This document shows positions 43,820 to 53,044 of a stretch of DNA of 64,000 nt, piece by piece (positions within the stretch are counted from its first letter, which is position 1; each line of letters starts with the position of its first letter). The stretch spans positions 1 through 64,000 of the forward strand of contig CALKQS010000014.1 of the NCBI GenBank assembly GCA_937990725.1, read 5' to 3'. This DNA is from an uncultured Candidatus Saccharibacteria bacterium (GTDB lineage: Bacteria; Patescibacteriota; Saccharimonadia; Saccharimonadales; Saccharimonadaceae). Both the position numbers and the translations under genes were made by a program. Below the pieces are notes generated by a model. That model saw nothing but the letters and a program-made list of their open reading frames with translations, was not told the origin of the DNA and did no database searches.

Positions 43820-44203
43820 ATGAAAATAGAAGATGGCTTCGCAACGGAGAAGCGTAGTGTGTCACCGACATCCCCATCGTCTATGCAGTCTCAGGCCAAA
43901 GGCACGGCTAACTCTGGTTTGATCGCGGCGGTGATCGGCGGTGTGATCGTGGCGGCAACGCTCGGATTTCTTGGTGGCATGCAGGTCAATAGCCGCAGCA
44001 CATCGAGCCAAAGTGGCCCTGGTGGCCATGGTATGATGGGTGGTCAAACCAGCCAGGGGAATATGTCGCCACCAGGCCAAACAGGGCAGTCGGCGGGCAG
44101 TGGTGCTCAGCCAGGCGCACCGTCAAATGGAGCAAATACCACCACACAAACCCAGCAAGGCACCACCCAACAGACTACGCAAGATACGACCAAGAATACC
44201 TAA
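43820..44203 (+). CDS. Small Gly/Gln/Thr-rich single-span membrane protein
   Basis: A 127-residue protein: a polar N-terminus, one glycine-rich helix (about 33-58) and a low-complexity Gly/Gln/Thr/Ser tail with GGHGMMGGQTS. AAAGGAG precedes the ATG. The composition of the tail is like the insert in the GT2-GT39 fusion (GGGMGGHGGGPGG), and both genes share the same upstream element, so it could be the acceptor or a partner of that glycosyltransferase. No family recognised. Confidence 0.7.
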   Translation: MKIEDGFATEKRSVSPTSPSSMQSQAKGTANSGLIAAVIGGVIVAATLGFLGGMQVNSRSTSSQSGPGGHGMMGGQTSQGNMSPPGQTGQSAGSGAQPGAPSNGANTTTQTQQGTTQQTTQDTTKNT

Positions 44204-44213
44204 TACTGATAAT

Positions 44214-44242
44214 AAAACCACCTCTGATATGAGGTGGTTTTT
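44214..44242. terminator. Bidirectional terminator
   Basis: AAAACCACCTC-N6-GAGGTGGTTTT followed by T on the plus strand and by a T-rich stretch on the minus strand. It separates two convergent genes. Confidence 0.9.
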
Positions 44243-44261
44243 TGGCTTACTAGAGTAAAAA

Positions 44262-45029
44262 TTATTGTGGCAAGGAGACACCCTTTTCTTTGAGGGCTGG
44301 CTCGATGACGAGCTTGCCAAAGGCATCAGCGTCGGCCCACACTTGGCGCGCATCTGAACTGCCTGAGGTGGTGAGCTTGCCATCCTTGACATATTGATTG
44401 GTTACATTCTTGCCATTGACAAGAATAGCTGGTGTGGCGCTGGCGGCATTTTGAGCGCCAGCCAGGGATTTATCGAAGGTGATCTTTTTCTTAATCCGGG
44501 CACCTGAACGGTCGGCCTCGGCAAGGTCGGTCTTGAAGCGGTTGACATCAAGGCCAAGTCCCTGCGCAGTGGTGGCGAAGTAGTTGGTGCGCTCTGTACC
44601 GTCGAGCGACTGCCACGAATTTTGCTCGGCGTAGAGCTTATCGTGCATTTCCCAATATTTGCCTTGGAAGCCAGCTGATTCGGCGGCAGCTGCTGCCGCG
44701 AGTGCATTGGGGTGGATGGACGAGAGAGGGTTGTTGCGGAAGATGAGCTGCACGTGATCCTTATATTTCTCAGTGACTGCCTTGAGTGCAGGCGAGGCTT
44801 GCGAACAGCCAGGGCACTGGAAGTCTCCATATTCGATGATTGTTACCTTGGGCGATTTGCTCCCGTGGGTATGGTCGGCGATGTCGCCATTTTGGCTACT
44901 GGCGCTTTGTACCTGCAATGGGTCGACACCTGACAGATTGATCGACTCACCTTGGCGCGACAGCCACACGAGCCCACCCAAGATTGCGAGGCAGAGCACT
45001 GCAAAGATCAGCCATGATTTTTTTGTCAT
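44262..45029 (-). CDS. Membrane-anchored DsbA-family thiol oxidoreductase
   Basis: A 255-residue protein with one N-terminal helix (about 6-24) and an extracytoplasmic thioredoxin fold with a helical insert. VTIIEYGDFQCPGCSQASP contains the CPGC active site (Cys73 and Cys76, approximately), and the cis-Pro loop is TPAILVNGKNV. It should form or shuffle disulfides in exported proteins. AAGGAGGA lies about 11 bases before the ATG. No DsbB or VKOR partner is nearby. Confidence 0.92.
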   Translation of the reverse strand: MTKKSWLIFAVLCLAILGGLVWLSRQGESINLSGVDPLQVQSASSQNGDIADHTHGSKSPKVTIIEYGDFQCPGCSQASPALKAVTEKYKDHVQLIFRNNPLSSIHPNALAAAAAAESAGFQGKYWEMHDKLYAEQNSWQSLDGTERTNYFATTAQGLGLDVNRFKTDLAEADRSGARIKKKITFDKSLAGAQNAASATPAILVNGKNVTNQYVKDGKLTTSGSSDARQVWADADAFGKLVIEPALKEKGVSLPQ

Positions 45030-45141
45030 AAACGAAACATTCCTCCTTATTCTTGCATATTATATCGTGCTCGAGTGGCCGAATCAAGCTGACAGAGGTG
45101 CTGTACAGGGCTAAAGCATTGAGCCGATCAGGGGAGTGCGC

Positions 45142-45147
45142 TACAAT
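45142..45147 (+). promoter_or_regulatory. -10 box, leaderless start of CorC-like gene
   Basis: TACAAT, then 6 bases and ATG at 45154. No SD. Confidence 0.55.
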
Positions 45148-45153
45148 GATGGC

Positions 45154-46176
45154 ATGGAAATGCTCATGATCATCATCTTTGCTATCTTTGTGATTGCCCT
45201 CATCCTGGCTGGTAGTGCATGGCCTGATATACCGCCAGTGAGCCAATACGAGCTCGAGCGTCGTCGCCAGCAGAATAATCGCACAGCGATCCACCAGTTG
45301 CGGCGCATTGCTGTCTATGATGACCTTGTCTCGCTTCAGCGCTGCGTGGTGGCGCTATTGCTGGTGCTGATGGTGATGGCAAGTATCGGTGCATTTGACT
45401 TTGGTGGTGGTGTGCTGGTTGCGCTCGCGGTGGCACTGCTCCATGGTGGTGTAGGGCGGATTGGCTGGGTACATGCGATTGCCCAGCGCTTCTATAATGC
45501 AGTTGAGCCGAGCTTCGTGAGCTTTGCCGGGCGGTTCCCGCGAGTGGTGCGCATTGTCCGTTCGTTTGTGCCGCCAGTAGAGACGAACCTTCGCCTGGGG
45601 TCACGGGCTGAGCTTGAACATCTGGTGCGTCATGCTCGGCCATCAGTCTTGCCACCAGTGGAGCGTGAGCAAGCGCTGGGGAGCTTGACCTTTGCGCGTA
45701 AGACGGTCGAGACAGTCATGGTGCCGCGCAATGCTATCAAGACAGTTGAGCAAGATGCCATGGTGGGGCCGCTGTTGCTCGATGAGTTGCACCGCACCGG
45801 GCATAGCCGCTTCCCAGTGGTGGATGGCGACATTGACCACATTATTGGTGTGCTACATACCCGCGATTTTATGTCGCTCAAGGAGGCGGTGTCGGCCCAG
45901 GTGCAAACGGTGATGGACCCAAATGTGTACTACATCGACGGCGCGCAGTCGCTCGAGCAAGCCTTGGGTGCGTTTATTAAGACGCGCCAACAGGTCTTCA
46001 TTGTCGTCAATACGTATCGTGAGACGGTGGGGATGGTGACGCTGGATGATTGTATTGAAGCCTTGCTTGGTCATGCTCCCACAGCGGATGATGACGAGGT
46101 ATATAGCCAGCCAGTGGCCTTGCCCGAACCCACGCAGCCGCGCGCCCTCCCCATGGGCGAGCAGAATGATGCCTGA
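45154..46176 (+). CDS. CNNM/CorC-like membrane protein with CBS pair
   Basis: A 340-residue protein. Residues 1 to about 110 contain hydrophobic segments in the place of the DUF21 domain. Residues about 175-310 form a CBS-domain pair introduced by KTVETVMVPRNAIKTV, the usual CorC/hemolysin linker, with RFPVVDGDIDHIIGVLHTRD. Related proteins are linked to magnesium or cobalt export. The C-terminal CorC_HlyC domain is missing, replaced by a short Pro-rich tail, and the membrane part is shorter than normal, so the assignment rests on the CBS region. Confidence 0.78.
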   Translation: MEMLMIIIFAIFVIALILAGSAWPDIPPVSQYELERRRQQNNRTAIHQLRRIAVYDDLVSLQRCVVALLLVLMVMASIGAFDFGGGVLVALAVALLHGGVGRIGWVHAIAQRFYNAVEPSFVSFAGRFPRVVRIVRSFVPPVETNLRLGSRAELEHLVRHARPSVLPPVEREQALGSLTFARKTVETVMVPRNAIKTVEQDAMVGPLLLDELHRTGHSRFPVVDGDIDHIIGVLHTRDFMSLKEAVSAQVQTVMDPNVYYIDGAQSLEQALGAFIKTRQQVFIVVNTYRETVGMVTLDDCIEALLGHAPTADDDEVYSQPVALPEPTQPRALPMGEQNDA

Positions 46177-46184
46177 AATTGTGG

Positions 46185-46190
46185 TATAAT
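46185..46190 (+). promoter_or_regulatory. Extended -10 box of aspS
   Basis: TGGTATAAT is an extended -10; ATG 46200 follows 9 bases later with no SD. It overlaps the stop region of the CorC-like gene. Confidence 0.65.
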
Positions 46191-46199
46191 CTAACAGAT

Positions 46200-47978
46200 A
46201 TGACACAACGAATACTTGCCAACCAAACGCCGGATTACACCGGCCAAACCATCACTGTGGCCGGCTGGGTGCATGCACGGCGCGACCATGGTGGTCTGAT
46301 TTTCATCGACCTGCGCGACCACACTGGCCTGGTGCAGCTGGTCGTTAGCCCCGAGCAAACCGCCGCCTTTGCCCTGGCAGAGCATGCCCGCGACGAGTAT
46401 GTCCTGCGCGCCCGCGGCGAGGTGCGCCAGCGTGGTGAGGGCCTAGCCAACCCCAATATTGCCAGCGGTGGCATCGAGCTTGTGGTAAGCGAGCTAGAGG
46501 TGCTCAACAAAGCCGAGACGCTGCCCATCCAGCCCTTTAGCGAGACCAATCAAGCCAGTGAAGACCTACGCTTTACCTACCGCTACCTCGACCTGCGCCG
46601 CCCCAAGCTGCAAACGATGCTGCGCCGCCGCGCCGATATGTACCGCCGCATGCGCCAGTATATGGACGAGCGCGATTTTATCGAAATCCAAACGCCAATC
46701 CTTGCAAATTCCAGCCCCGAGGGCGCGCGCGACTTCCTCATCCCCAGCCGCTTGCAAGAGGGCAAATTCTACGCCCTGCCACAAGCACCGCAGCAGTTTA
46801 AGCAGCTGCTGATGGTTGGTGGCGTGCCGCGCTACTATCAGCTGGCCGCGTGCTTCCGCGACGAAGACCCGCGCGCCGACCGCCTGTATGGTGAGTTTTA
46901 CCAGTTGGATCTCGAGATGAGCTTTGTGGAGGATGGCGAGCAAGTCCGCCAGATGATGGAGCCACTGATGCAGCAGCTGGTGACGGACTTTGCTGGCAAA
47001 ACGCTGCTGGATCTGAGTGATCTGCCGGCCGGCGATGGCCAGCCTATCCCGCGCATTCCGTATCAAACCGCCATGGAGACCTACGGTAGCGACAAGCCAG
47101 ACCTGCGCTTTGGCATGGAGCTGGTTGAGCTAACGGACGTGTTTGCCGACACCGAATTTGGCGTGTTCAAAAACGCTGAATGTATTAAGGCAATCTGCGT
47201 CACAAACGGCGCGTCGCTCAGCCGCAAGCAGATCGATGGCTTTACCCATATCGCCAAAGCCGAGGGCGCAGGTGGCCTGGCCTACATTACCTACCAAGAT
47301 GGCGCGGCCAAGAGTCCAATTGCTAAGTTCCTGACTGAAGAAGAGCTGGCCGCTATCCAAGCCAAAACAGGGGCCAAGGACGGCGATGCAGTCTTCTTTG
47401 GGGCTGATACGCGCCCCGTGGTCAACGCTGTGCTAGGGCGGCTGCGTAGTGAGTTTGCCGAGCACTTTGGGCTGAAGGATCCGCAGGCGGTGGCGCTGGC
47501 CTGGATTATCGATTTCCCATTCTACGAGTGGGACGAGCATGCGCGTAAGCTCGACTTTGGCCACAATCCCTTTAGTATGCCAAAGGGCGGGCTTAGCACG
47601 CTGCAAGCCGCCCAGACGGACGAAGACAAGCTGGCCATCCTGGCCGACCAGTTCGATATGGTGATGAACGGCTACGAAATCTGTAGCGGCGGTGTGCGCA
47701 ACCACAGCCCGGCCGTGCTGTATGAAGTGTTCGGGCTGCTGGGCTATAGCCGGCAGTATGTGGAAGAGAAGTTTGGCGCCATGCTGCGGGCCTTTACCTA
47801 CGGTGCGCCGCCACACGCGGGCTGCGCCTTTGGCATCGACCGCATCCTGATGGAGCTAATCGGCGAGCACAACGTCCGCGAAACCCTCGCCTTCCCTAAA
47901 AACGGCAGCGGCGTCGACGTCATGATGGACTCACCCGCGCAGGTGGAGCCTGAGCAGCTGAAGGAGTTGGGGTTGTAA
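46200..47978 (+). CDS. aspS: Aspartyl-tRNA synthetase
   Basis: A 592-residue class IIb synthetase. The N-terminal OB fold recognises the anticodon (TITVAGWVHARRDHGGLIFI), followed by motif 2 (FRDEDPRADR), the bacterial GAD insert (about 285-420) and motif 3 (HAGCAFGIDRILMEL). It charges tRNA-Asp and may be non-discriminating, which sequence reading alone cannot settle. The Met at 46200 is chosen because of the extended -10 box and the family start. Confidence 0.97.
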   Translation: MTQRILANQTPDYTGQTITVAGWVHARRDHGGLIFIDLRDHTGLVQLVVSPEQTAAFALAEHARDEYVLRARGEVRQRGEGLANPNIASGGIELVVSELEVLNKAETLPIQPFSETNQASEDLRFTYRYLDLRRPKLQTMLRRRADMYRRMRQYMDERDFIEIQTPILANSSPEGARDFLIPSRLQEGKFYALPQAPQQFKQLLMVGGVPRYYQLAACFRDEDPRADRLYGEFYQLDLEMSFVEDGEQVRQMMEPLMQQLVTDFAGKTLLDLSDLPAGDGQPIPRIPYQTAMETYGSDKPDLRFGMELVELTDVFADTEFGVFKNAECIKAICVTNGASLSRKQIDGFTHIAKAEGAGGLAYITYQDGAAKSPIAKFLTEEELAAIQAKTGAKDGDAVFFGADTRPVVNAVLGRLRSEFAEHFGLKDPQAVALAWIIDFPFYEWDEHARKLDFGHNPFSMPKGGLSTLQAAQTDEDKLAILADQFDMVMNGYEICSGGVRNHSPAVLYEVFGLLGYSRQYVEEKFGAMLRAFTYGAPPHAGCAFGIDRILMELIGEHNVRETLAFPKNGSGVDVMMDSPAQVEPEQLKELGL

Positions 47979-48054
47979 ACAGATGAGCGAGTGCTAGCTA
48001 TCGCTGTGAATCTGCTACACATTACCCAAAGCACACTAAGGAGGCAATAACCCT

Positions 48055-48456
48055 ATGAGCTGGGATCTCACCGCAATCAAAACAAAACGTCATGTCCAGT
48101 CGGTTAGCGACCTGACGGAAGAAGACTGCGTGCCACTCGAGCGCCAGCAGATGATCGCCGAGCTAAAAAAGGCTGCCAAAGCATGCGATGCGCAGCTAGA
48201 CACGCGCGACCCGTCGTGGCTTGTGATGGAGAAGAAAGAGTGGCTGATTGAATTCAGCCTGAGCAAACATAGGGAGCAACTCATCACTATGGGGCTGCGC
48301 GTCAGGGGTAGTAGGGAGCCAACGGAGGTGTTTGCGTATCTTATCCACCAGCTTGGCATGCGGCTGGTAGAGTGGAGCACTGGCGAGTTCCTGGATCTAT
48401 CCAAGCAGAGCAGCTTCGGCCGCTGGCAGGAGTGGAGCGAGCGGGTGCTGCAATAA
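48055..48456 (+). CDS. Conserved-looking small protein, unknown
   Basis: A 133-residue soluble, charged protein with an Arg/Glu-rich middle part and Trp residues near the C-terminus (FGRWQEWSERVLQ). AAGGAGG lies 9 bases before the ATG. No family recognised. A strong hairpin follows. Confidence 0.6.
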   Translation: MSWDLTAIKTKRHVQSVSDLTEEDCVPLERQQMIAELKKAAKACDAQLDTRDPSWLVMEKKEWLIEFSLSKHREQLITMGLRVRGSREPTEVFAYLIHQLGMRLVEWSTGEFLDLSKQSSFGRWQEWSERVLQ

Positions 48457-48462
48457 AGAGAA

Positions 48463-48485
48463 GCCCCCGCTCATACGAGCGGGGC
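48463..48485. terminator. Terminator-like hairpin between convergent genes
   Basis: CCCCGCTC-ATAC-GAGCGGGG. The minus-strand side is followed by TTCTCTTTA, so it could end either gene. Confidence 0.65.
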
Positions 48486-48493
48486 ACCGTGCG

Positions 48494-48994
48494 CTACGAG
48501 AAGCAGTCCGCAAAGCGCGGGTCGGCTTTAAGCGCTTTTACGCTTGCGTTGCGTATAGTTTCACTCCTTCCGGCTGTCTCGATTCTTCGGGCGTTGACTT
48601 GGATGTGACCCTTTGAGCCATCCGCTTGGATGTAGAGCTCAAATTTGCACGACCCTACCGGTGCAATGGCCGGATATTCGGTATTTGGGTAGAACATTTG
48701 CTTACCCTGGTACTGGTGAGCCGACACTACATCGCTGAACCATCGCTGAGCGAGGTCTTCGGCAATTTTATTATGCATCCGTATATCTTTGCCGGTTGGT
48801 TTTGTGGTGTGGGGCGCGACAATGGCACGCCCCTGGTCGTTCAGGGTAACGGTGTTATCCTGATTACTTATCTCACCATTTTTAAAACCTAGGTGGTAGG
48901 TATAAAAACCTACAACCACAGCCATGACTAGCAGCAAGATGCCGCCAGTGCCGCGTAGGATTGATTTGAGTGAAAAGTCCTGGTCGTTGGCCAT
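48494..48994 (-). CDS. Single-span exported protein with TonB/TolA-like C-terminal part
   Basis: A 166-residue protein with one helix (about 18-37) and an extracytoplasmic domain. Its end, CKFELYIQADGSKGHIQVNA followed by IRNASVKALKADPRFADC, has the strand-then-NAS-KA pattern seen in TolA/TonB C-terminal-like domains; two Cys may form a disulfide. This resemblance is weak evidence. ATG 48994 has AGGAAG 8 bases ahead and is preferred to the GTG at 49003. Confidence 0.6.
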   Translation of the reverse strand: MANDQDFSLKSILRGTGGILLLVMAVVVGFYTYHLGFKNGEISNQDNTVTLNDQGRAIVAPHTTKPTGKDIRMHNKIAEDLAQRWFSDVVSAHQYQGKQMFYPNTEYPAIAPVGSCKFELYIQADGSKGHIQVNARRIETAGRSETIRNASVKALKADPRFADCFS

Positions 48995-49173
48995 TTTAGC
49001 CACTTCCTCTCATGTAGAGTTGCGTGCTCACGCACGGCCTGCAACCCGGCTGCCCGTGTGGCACCCGTAAAAAATTGCATACATATATCGTACTAGCAAA
49101 ATAACCGTAATGCAAATAAGCCCGCAGGTTCATAGCTCTGAGTACAGCGCTACCACAACATAACCCCGTGCCG

Positions 49174-49179
49174 TATACT
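49174..49179 (+). promoter_or_regulatory. -10 box, leaderless start of mutY
   Basis: TATACT, then 6 bases and ATG at 49186. No SD. Confidence 0.6.
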
Positions 49180-49185
49180 AGTGAT

Positions 49186-49941
49186 ATGGACACAGCACAA
49201 TTCCAGGCCATGATATGGCACAAAGCCAAGCAGCTCTACCGCCCGATGCCGTGGCGCAGCCAGCCGACGCTGTACTATGTGCTGGTGAGTGAGCTGATGC
49301 TGCAGCAGACGCAGGTAGCGCGGGTGCTGCCTAAGTTTGCCGAGTTTACTGCGCAGTTCCCGACCATCGAGGCCCTGGCGGCGGCTCAGTTGCCGGCGGT
49401 GCTGCAGGCCTGGCAGGGCTTGGGGTATAATCGCCGGGCCAAGTACCTCCACAGCGCGGCGCAGGCGATTGCTGCTGGTGCACCTGCCACCACGCAGGCT
49501 GACCTGATGGCGCTGCCTGGCATTGGCGCCAATACCGCTGGGGCCATCATGAATTATGTGTATCAAATCCCGACCGCCTTTGTAGAAACCAATATCCGCA
49601 CGGTGTATTTTAATCACTTTTTTGCTGGGCAGGAGCGCGTGGCGGATAAGGATGTGCTGGCGCTGGTGGAGCAGACGATGGATACAGCTCGCCCACGTCA
49701 ATGGTTCTGGGCGCTGATGGACTACGGCGCTGAACTGAAGGCGGCGGGCAAGGGTCAGCTTAGCACCAGCCGGCACTACACACGGCAGTCGCGCTTTGCC
49801 GGCAGCCTGCGCCAAATGCGGGGCGAGATTGTACGGCGCATGGCACAGGGGCAACCACTGAGCGCTATTACCCAGGAGCTGCACAGCGACCCGCGTTTTG
49901 CTGCCGCGCTGGATGGACTACGGAAGGATGGGCTGGTATGA
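49186..49941 (+). CDS. mutY: A/G-specific adenine glycosylase, FeS-less form
   Basis: A 251-residue HhH-GPD DNA glycosylase that removes adenine opposite 8-oxoguanine. SELMLQQTQV (catalytic Glu36) and the helix-hairpin-helix LPGIGANTAGAI are present. The strand that normally carries the second catalytic Asp (DGN) reads FVETNIRTVY, with Glu instead. The four Cys of the FeS cluster are absent after LMDYGAELK, as in some other bacterial MutY proteins, and the C-terminal MutT-like 8-oxoG domain is missing. It overlaps the next gene by four bases. Confidence 0.85.
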   Translation: MDTAQFQAMIWHKAKQLYRPMPWRSQPTLYYVLVSELMLQQTQVARVLPKFAEFTAQFPTIEALAAAQLPAVLQAWQGLGYNRRAKYLHSAAQAIAAGAPATTQADLMALPGIGANTAGAIMNYVYQIPTAFVETNIRTVYFNHFFAGQERVADKDVLALVEQTMDTARPRQWFWALMDYGAELKAAGKGQLSTSRHYTRQSRFAGSLRQMRGEIVRRMAQGQPLSAITQELHSDPRFAAALDGLRKDGLV

Positions 49942-50240
49942 GTGAGCTAGCCCTCACGCGAGAAGAAGCCATCACACTGTGCCAGAATTGGGCGCGGATG
50001 CTCCGCCGCGAGTATACGATCGACATGCTGGTAAATGACTACGGCGATGGAGTGCTTATGTCTGACCAGCTAGCCTATCCGCTCGAGATGCAGCCATGGA
50101 TCACGCCAGAAACGGAGCCGCTCCTCTGGGCGATTCGCGACCATGCAGTAGATGTCGATATTGACCACACCCGGCGAGCTGATTGGGAGAAGCTACTGGA
50201 GCTGATCGACCAGCTACCAAAGAATGGTCCGGCAAAATGA
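49938..50240 (+). CDS. Small acidic protein coupled to mutY, unknown
   Basis: A 100-residue soluble, acidic protein rich in Trp, Leu and Asp (EYTIDMLVNDYGDG, LLWAIRDHAVDVDID). Its ATG overlaps the mutY stop (ATGA), so the two are translated together. No family recognised. Confidence 0.65.
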   Translation: MSELALTREEAITLCQNWARMLRREYTIDMLVNDYGDGVLMSDQLAYPLEMQPWITPETEPLLWAIRDHAVDVDIDHTRRADWEKLLELIDQLPKNGPAK

Positions 50241-50413
50241 GCAGAGATGCCAAGCTTATTTCTAGAGTGTGACGAAACCAGCCATTATGATTTAATGACT
50301 ATGCCATAAACAATGATGAACATTCACTAAATATATTCATATCCATAAAACTTAGCAAGTTATAGAAGAAAGATAAATAACAGAGGTAGAATCATTAGAA
50401 TTGTTTGCAGCTC

Positions 50414-50956
50414 CTACAGTTGCACACCCAGCCACCCAGCGAGCACTGTTCCAGCGCCATAAGCCAGGGCAGCAGCAATAGCACCGAGCGCGAGAGTTTG
50501 CAGGGCGGCAACGAGTGGATTTTCACCACCAACTTTGCCCTTGATATAGCCAATTGCCACAAAGGTAAGCGCCGTCGCTCCCGAGCTGATATAAAACAGC
50601 AGAGGGTGAGCCGCACTCGAGCCGCGTGCCAGCACATGGGCGAGATAGGGGATGACAGGCACACTACCAACGACAACGAAGGCAGCAAAGGTCATGAGGC
50701 CGATGATTTTTGGTGAGGCGCGTTTGCTTGTACTCCGCGCTGACTCATCGTGCTCAGCACTGGCCGCGAGGTAGGCGCTAGCACCCATCGAGAAGCCATC
50801 GGCAATAAGGTTAGCTGCGCCCAGCACCAAGATAATTGCACTCGAGATACCCGCGCCAGCACTGGCTGCTACTACAGCAAAGGTTGTGACGGTGCCATCG
50901 ACTGCACCGTAGACGAATTCAGAAATATAACGTTTGAGGACAGGTTTCATATTCAT
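50414..50956 (-). CDS. VIT1/CCC1-family transporter
   Basis: A 180-residue protein with five likely helices. YISEFVYGAVDGTVTTFAVV and AANLIADGFSMGASAYLA are the family's metal-path motifs with conserved Asp, Gly and Met. Members move Fe(II) or Mn(II) by proton exchange. It is shorter than plant VIT1 and lacks the large cytoplasmic metal-binding domain. Start at 50956 is set by the TATACT box 9 bases ahead. Confidence 0.88.
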   Translation of the reverse strand: MNMKPVLKRYISEFVYGAVDGTVTTFAVVAASAGAGISSAIILVLGAANLIADGFSMGASAYLAASAEHDESARSTSKRASPKIIGLMTFAAFVVVGSVPVIPYLAHVLARGSSAAHPLLFYISSGATALTFVAIGYIKGKVGGENPLVAALQTLALGAIAAALAYGAGTVLAGWLGVQL

Positions 50957-51303
50957 AACTTGGCTAGTATAGCATAGTAGGGTGCAAATGCAAAAAATTG
51001 TACTGTGGGTAGGTGAATGCTTTGGTGTTACAGTCTCGCCCGTACTATAGATTCTTCGTGCTATAAAATTGGTGATTACGGGAGATAGCTCCCCTAGGAT
51101 GAGCGAGAAAATCATCAGCGCAATCATCAAGCAAGACGCAAAAAATGAGCGACTGGTGGGGATAAAGTGAATAGCTTACAATGCCAATGTAGAGCACATG
51201 ACCACTGATATGGGTAATGAATAGTTAAAAAATATATTCATAATAATACAACAGGAAAAGAAGCCACCAAGAGGCGGAGCGAGAAGCTGCAAGGTTTAGC
51301 TGC
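50957..51303. other. Intergenic stretch without a gene
   Basis: It contains the minus-strand TATACT promoter box at 50966-50971 of the VIT1-like gene and a small hairpin GGGAG/CTCCC (51080-51093). A 23-codon plus-strand frame at 51099-51170 is too short to support. Confidence 0.5.
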
Positions 51304-52779
51304 TCACTCGTTTGGTTGCTTAGGCTTGAGGAGGAGCTGATTGCGTTCGGCAGTGCGCGTCCGCGCCTCATTTAGCAGGGTAGTGCCTTCTTGCGAGCTA
51401 AGGCTAACGATCCGCACGTACTCACCATCGGTCTTGTCGTAGCCCGAGACAGCAACAAAGCCGAGTTGTTCGTCGGCATAAATGACGTTCTCTTTCTCGC
51501 CGCTGTAGTCGATTTTGTTAAATAAGCTTACATCTAGCAGCGCCGTACCGCGGCCATTGTCCCACGTGGCAAAGACACCAATGCGGCGCTGCACTACATC
51601 TGGATTGGTCGAGTCAAATGGCGTATCTTTATCGATATACTCGATGATTGGCGCAAAGACCAGCGTATCGGCCTTGGGGAGGATCGTCTTGAGTGCGTGG
51701 TCGGCGGGTAGCGAGTACGCCAAGGCAAAGCGCTTGCGAAAGTCATACGAGAGCGGGTAGCGTCCATCGGTCAACGTGGTGCACTCGACCTGGAGGCGCG
51801 AATCGAGGAAGGTAAGCTCGGCGGGCGAGTAGATTGGTTTGTGCTCCTCTGTTGTGGTAACCTCATTCGTTACTTGGCTCACCTTTGTATCGGCATCGGT
51901 GTAGACCATAGAATTACCCATGACAGTGACGGGGGAGGCGTATTCATTCACAGCGTCCGACTTATCGCGCTTGCTGAGGCCACAGCCCATAGCAAGCAGC
52001 TGCTGGATAGTATCGACAGCACAATACTGCGTTATATTGCCCTCTGCATCAGTAATGAGGCAGTCCATCACCATCTCATGCCCCATGCCTTTGCCGAACT
52101 GCTTTTCCTTGCTGGGGTCGCTGTTCTGTTCATCTTCCGAGAGTATGTGCCCAATCTCATGGCTGTATACGTTGCCACCAGTCTTGTTGCTCAGCACAAG
52201 CACCATCGGGCCGTTGCCGCCCTTGGCTTTATCTTCGTCTGTGCTCTGGAAGGCAAGGCCGAGTACATCATTCTCCACACCTGATGTATTAACGGCCATC
52301 AGCATAAGTGAATGCTCACCATCCTGTACGTCTAGCTGCTCGCGGTATTCTTCGGCGATTTTTTTGATTTGGTCGTTGGAGTAATAGTATTCGGTCGTGC
52401 CATCTTCCTTGGTGCGGGTGCTGTCTGGCGCAGTGTTGCAGACAAACTCGGTAACATGGAACTCGTACGCGCCACGAGTTGTATGAGTGATGCGGCCAGT
52501 GTGGACGCGCACTTCTTCGAATATCTCTTCGTTACTCTTGCCAGGTTCGAAGCCAGCAGCATTGAGCGCTACAACACCAAGCCGGACAACGACCGGCCGG
52601 AATGAATCTTTCTCGTGGTCTTGGCGCTGCTCTGCAGAAGGCTGAGAGGTGTCGCCGCTGGGGAGTAGTGCGCCAAGTACTCCAAGGCCAGCCACTGCCA
52701 ACGCCTTGCGGCGCGAGAGATGTTGTGGTGTTTTTTTGACTGAGTCGTCTGGCACAGCTTCAGATTTTGAGCGAGTCAT
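51304..52779 (-). CDS. Secreted zinc metallopeptidase with Tat-like signal
   Basis: A 491-residue protein. The N-terminus has LSRRKALAVAGLGVLGALL (about 21-39), a twin-arginine-like signal followed by a hydrophobic stretch. A region beginning FRPVVVRLGVVALNAAG is followed by YSHEIGHILSE (about 210-220), an HExxH-type zinc site (His-Glu-Ile-Gly-His); GHEMVMDC a little later may give a further ligand. Substrate unknown; the size suggests an extracellular protease or adhesin-protease. A TATAAG box lies 9 bases before the ATG. No tat genes are in the window, so the route of export is open. Confidence 0.75.
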   Translation of the reverse strand: MTRSKSEAVPDDSVKKTPQHLSRRKALAVAGLGVLGALLPSGDTSQPSAEQRQDHEKDSFRPVVVRLGVVALNAAGFEPGKSNEEIFEEVRVHTGRITHTTRGAYEFHVTEFVCNTAPDSTRTKEDGTTEYYYSNDQIKKIAEEYREQLDVQDGEHSLMLMAVNTSGVENDVLGLAFQSTDEDKAKGGNGPMVLVLSNKTGGNVYSHEIGHILSEDEQNSDPSKEKQFGKGMGHEMVMDCLITDAEGNITQYCAVDTIQQLLAMGCGLSKRDKSDAVNEYASPVTVMGNSMVYTDADTKVSQVTNEVTTTEEHKPIYSPAELTFLDSRLQVECTTLTDGRYPLSYDFRKRFALAYSLPADHALKTILPKADTLVFAPIIEYIDKDTPFDSTNPDVVQRRIGVFATWDNGRGTALLDVSLFNKIDYSGEKENVIYADEQLGFVAVSGYDKTDGEYVRIVSLSSQEGTTLLNEARTRTAERNQLLLKPKQPNE

Positions 52780-52995
52780 AGTAACTATCTTATATCACGA
52801 AAGGGGTAACAATGTCAAATTATGTTGGCTTACGCTGTGTAGTTCTAGCTATCTGCAGCTTAAGATCCTTCTTTTGCAATATTAGCTCATTCTCTTATTT
52901 TGTTATTTTCTCTTTTGTAAGCATAAATAAAGCTAGGTATCTCTCGAGAATATTTAACTTTTCTACAGAGGTAGAAGCAGATCAGTAGAAAAATA

Positions 52996-53021
52996 AAACT
53001 CGCTCATATTCAAGCGAGTTT
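52996..53021 (-). terminator. Terminator of the 54002-53045 operon
   Basis: AAACTCGCT-N8-AGCGAGTTT; on the minus strand it runs into TTTTATTTTT. Confidence 0.85.
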
Positions 53022-53044
53022 ATGTGTGTTACTGGCGTGAGGTG

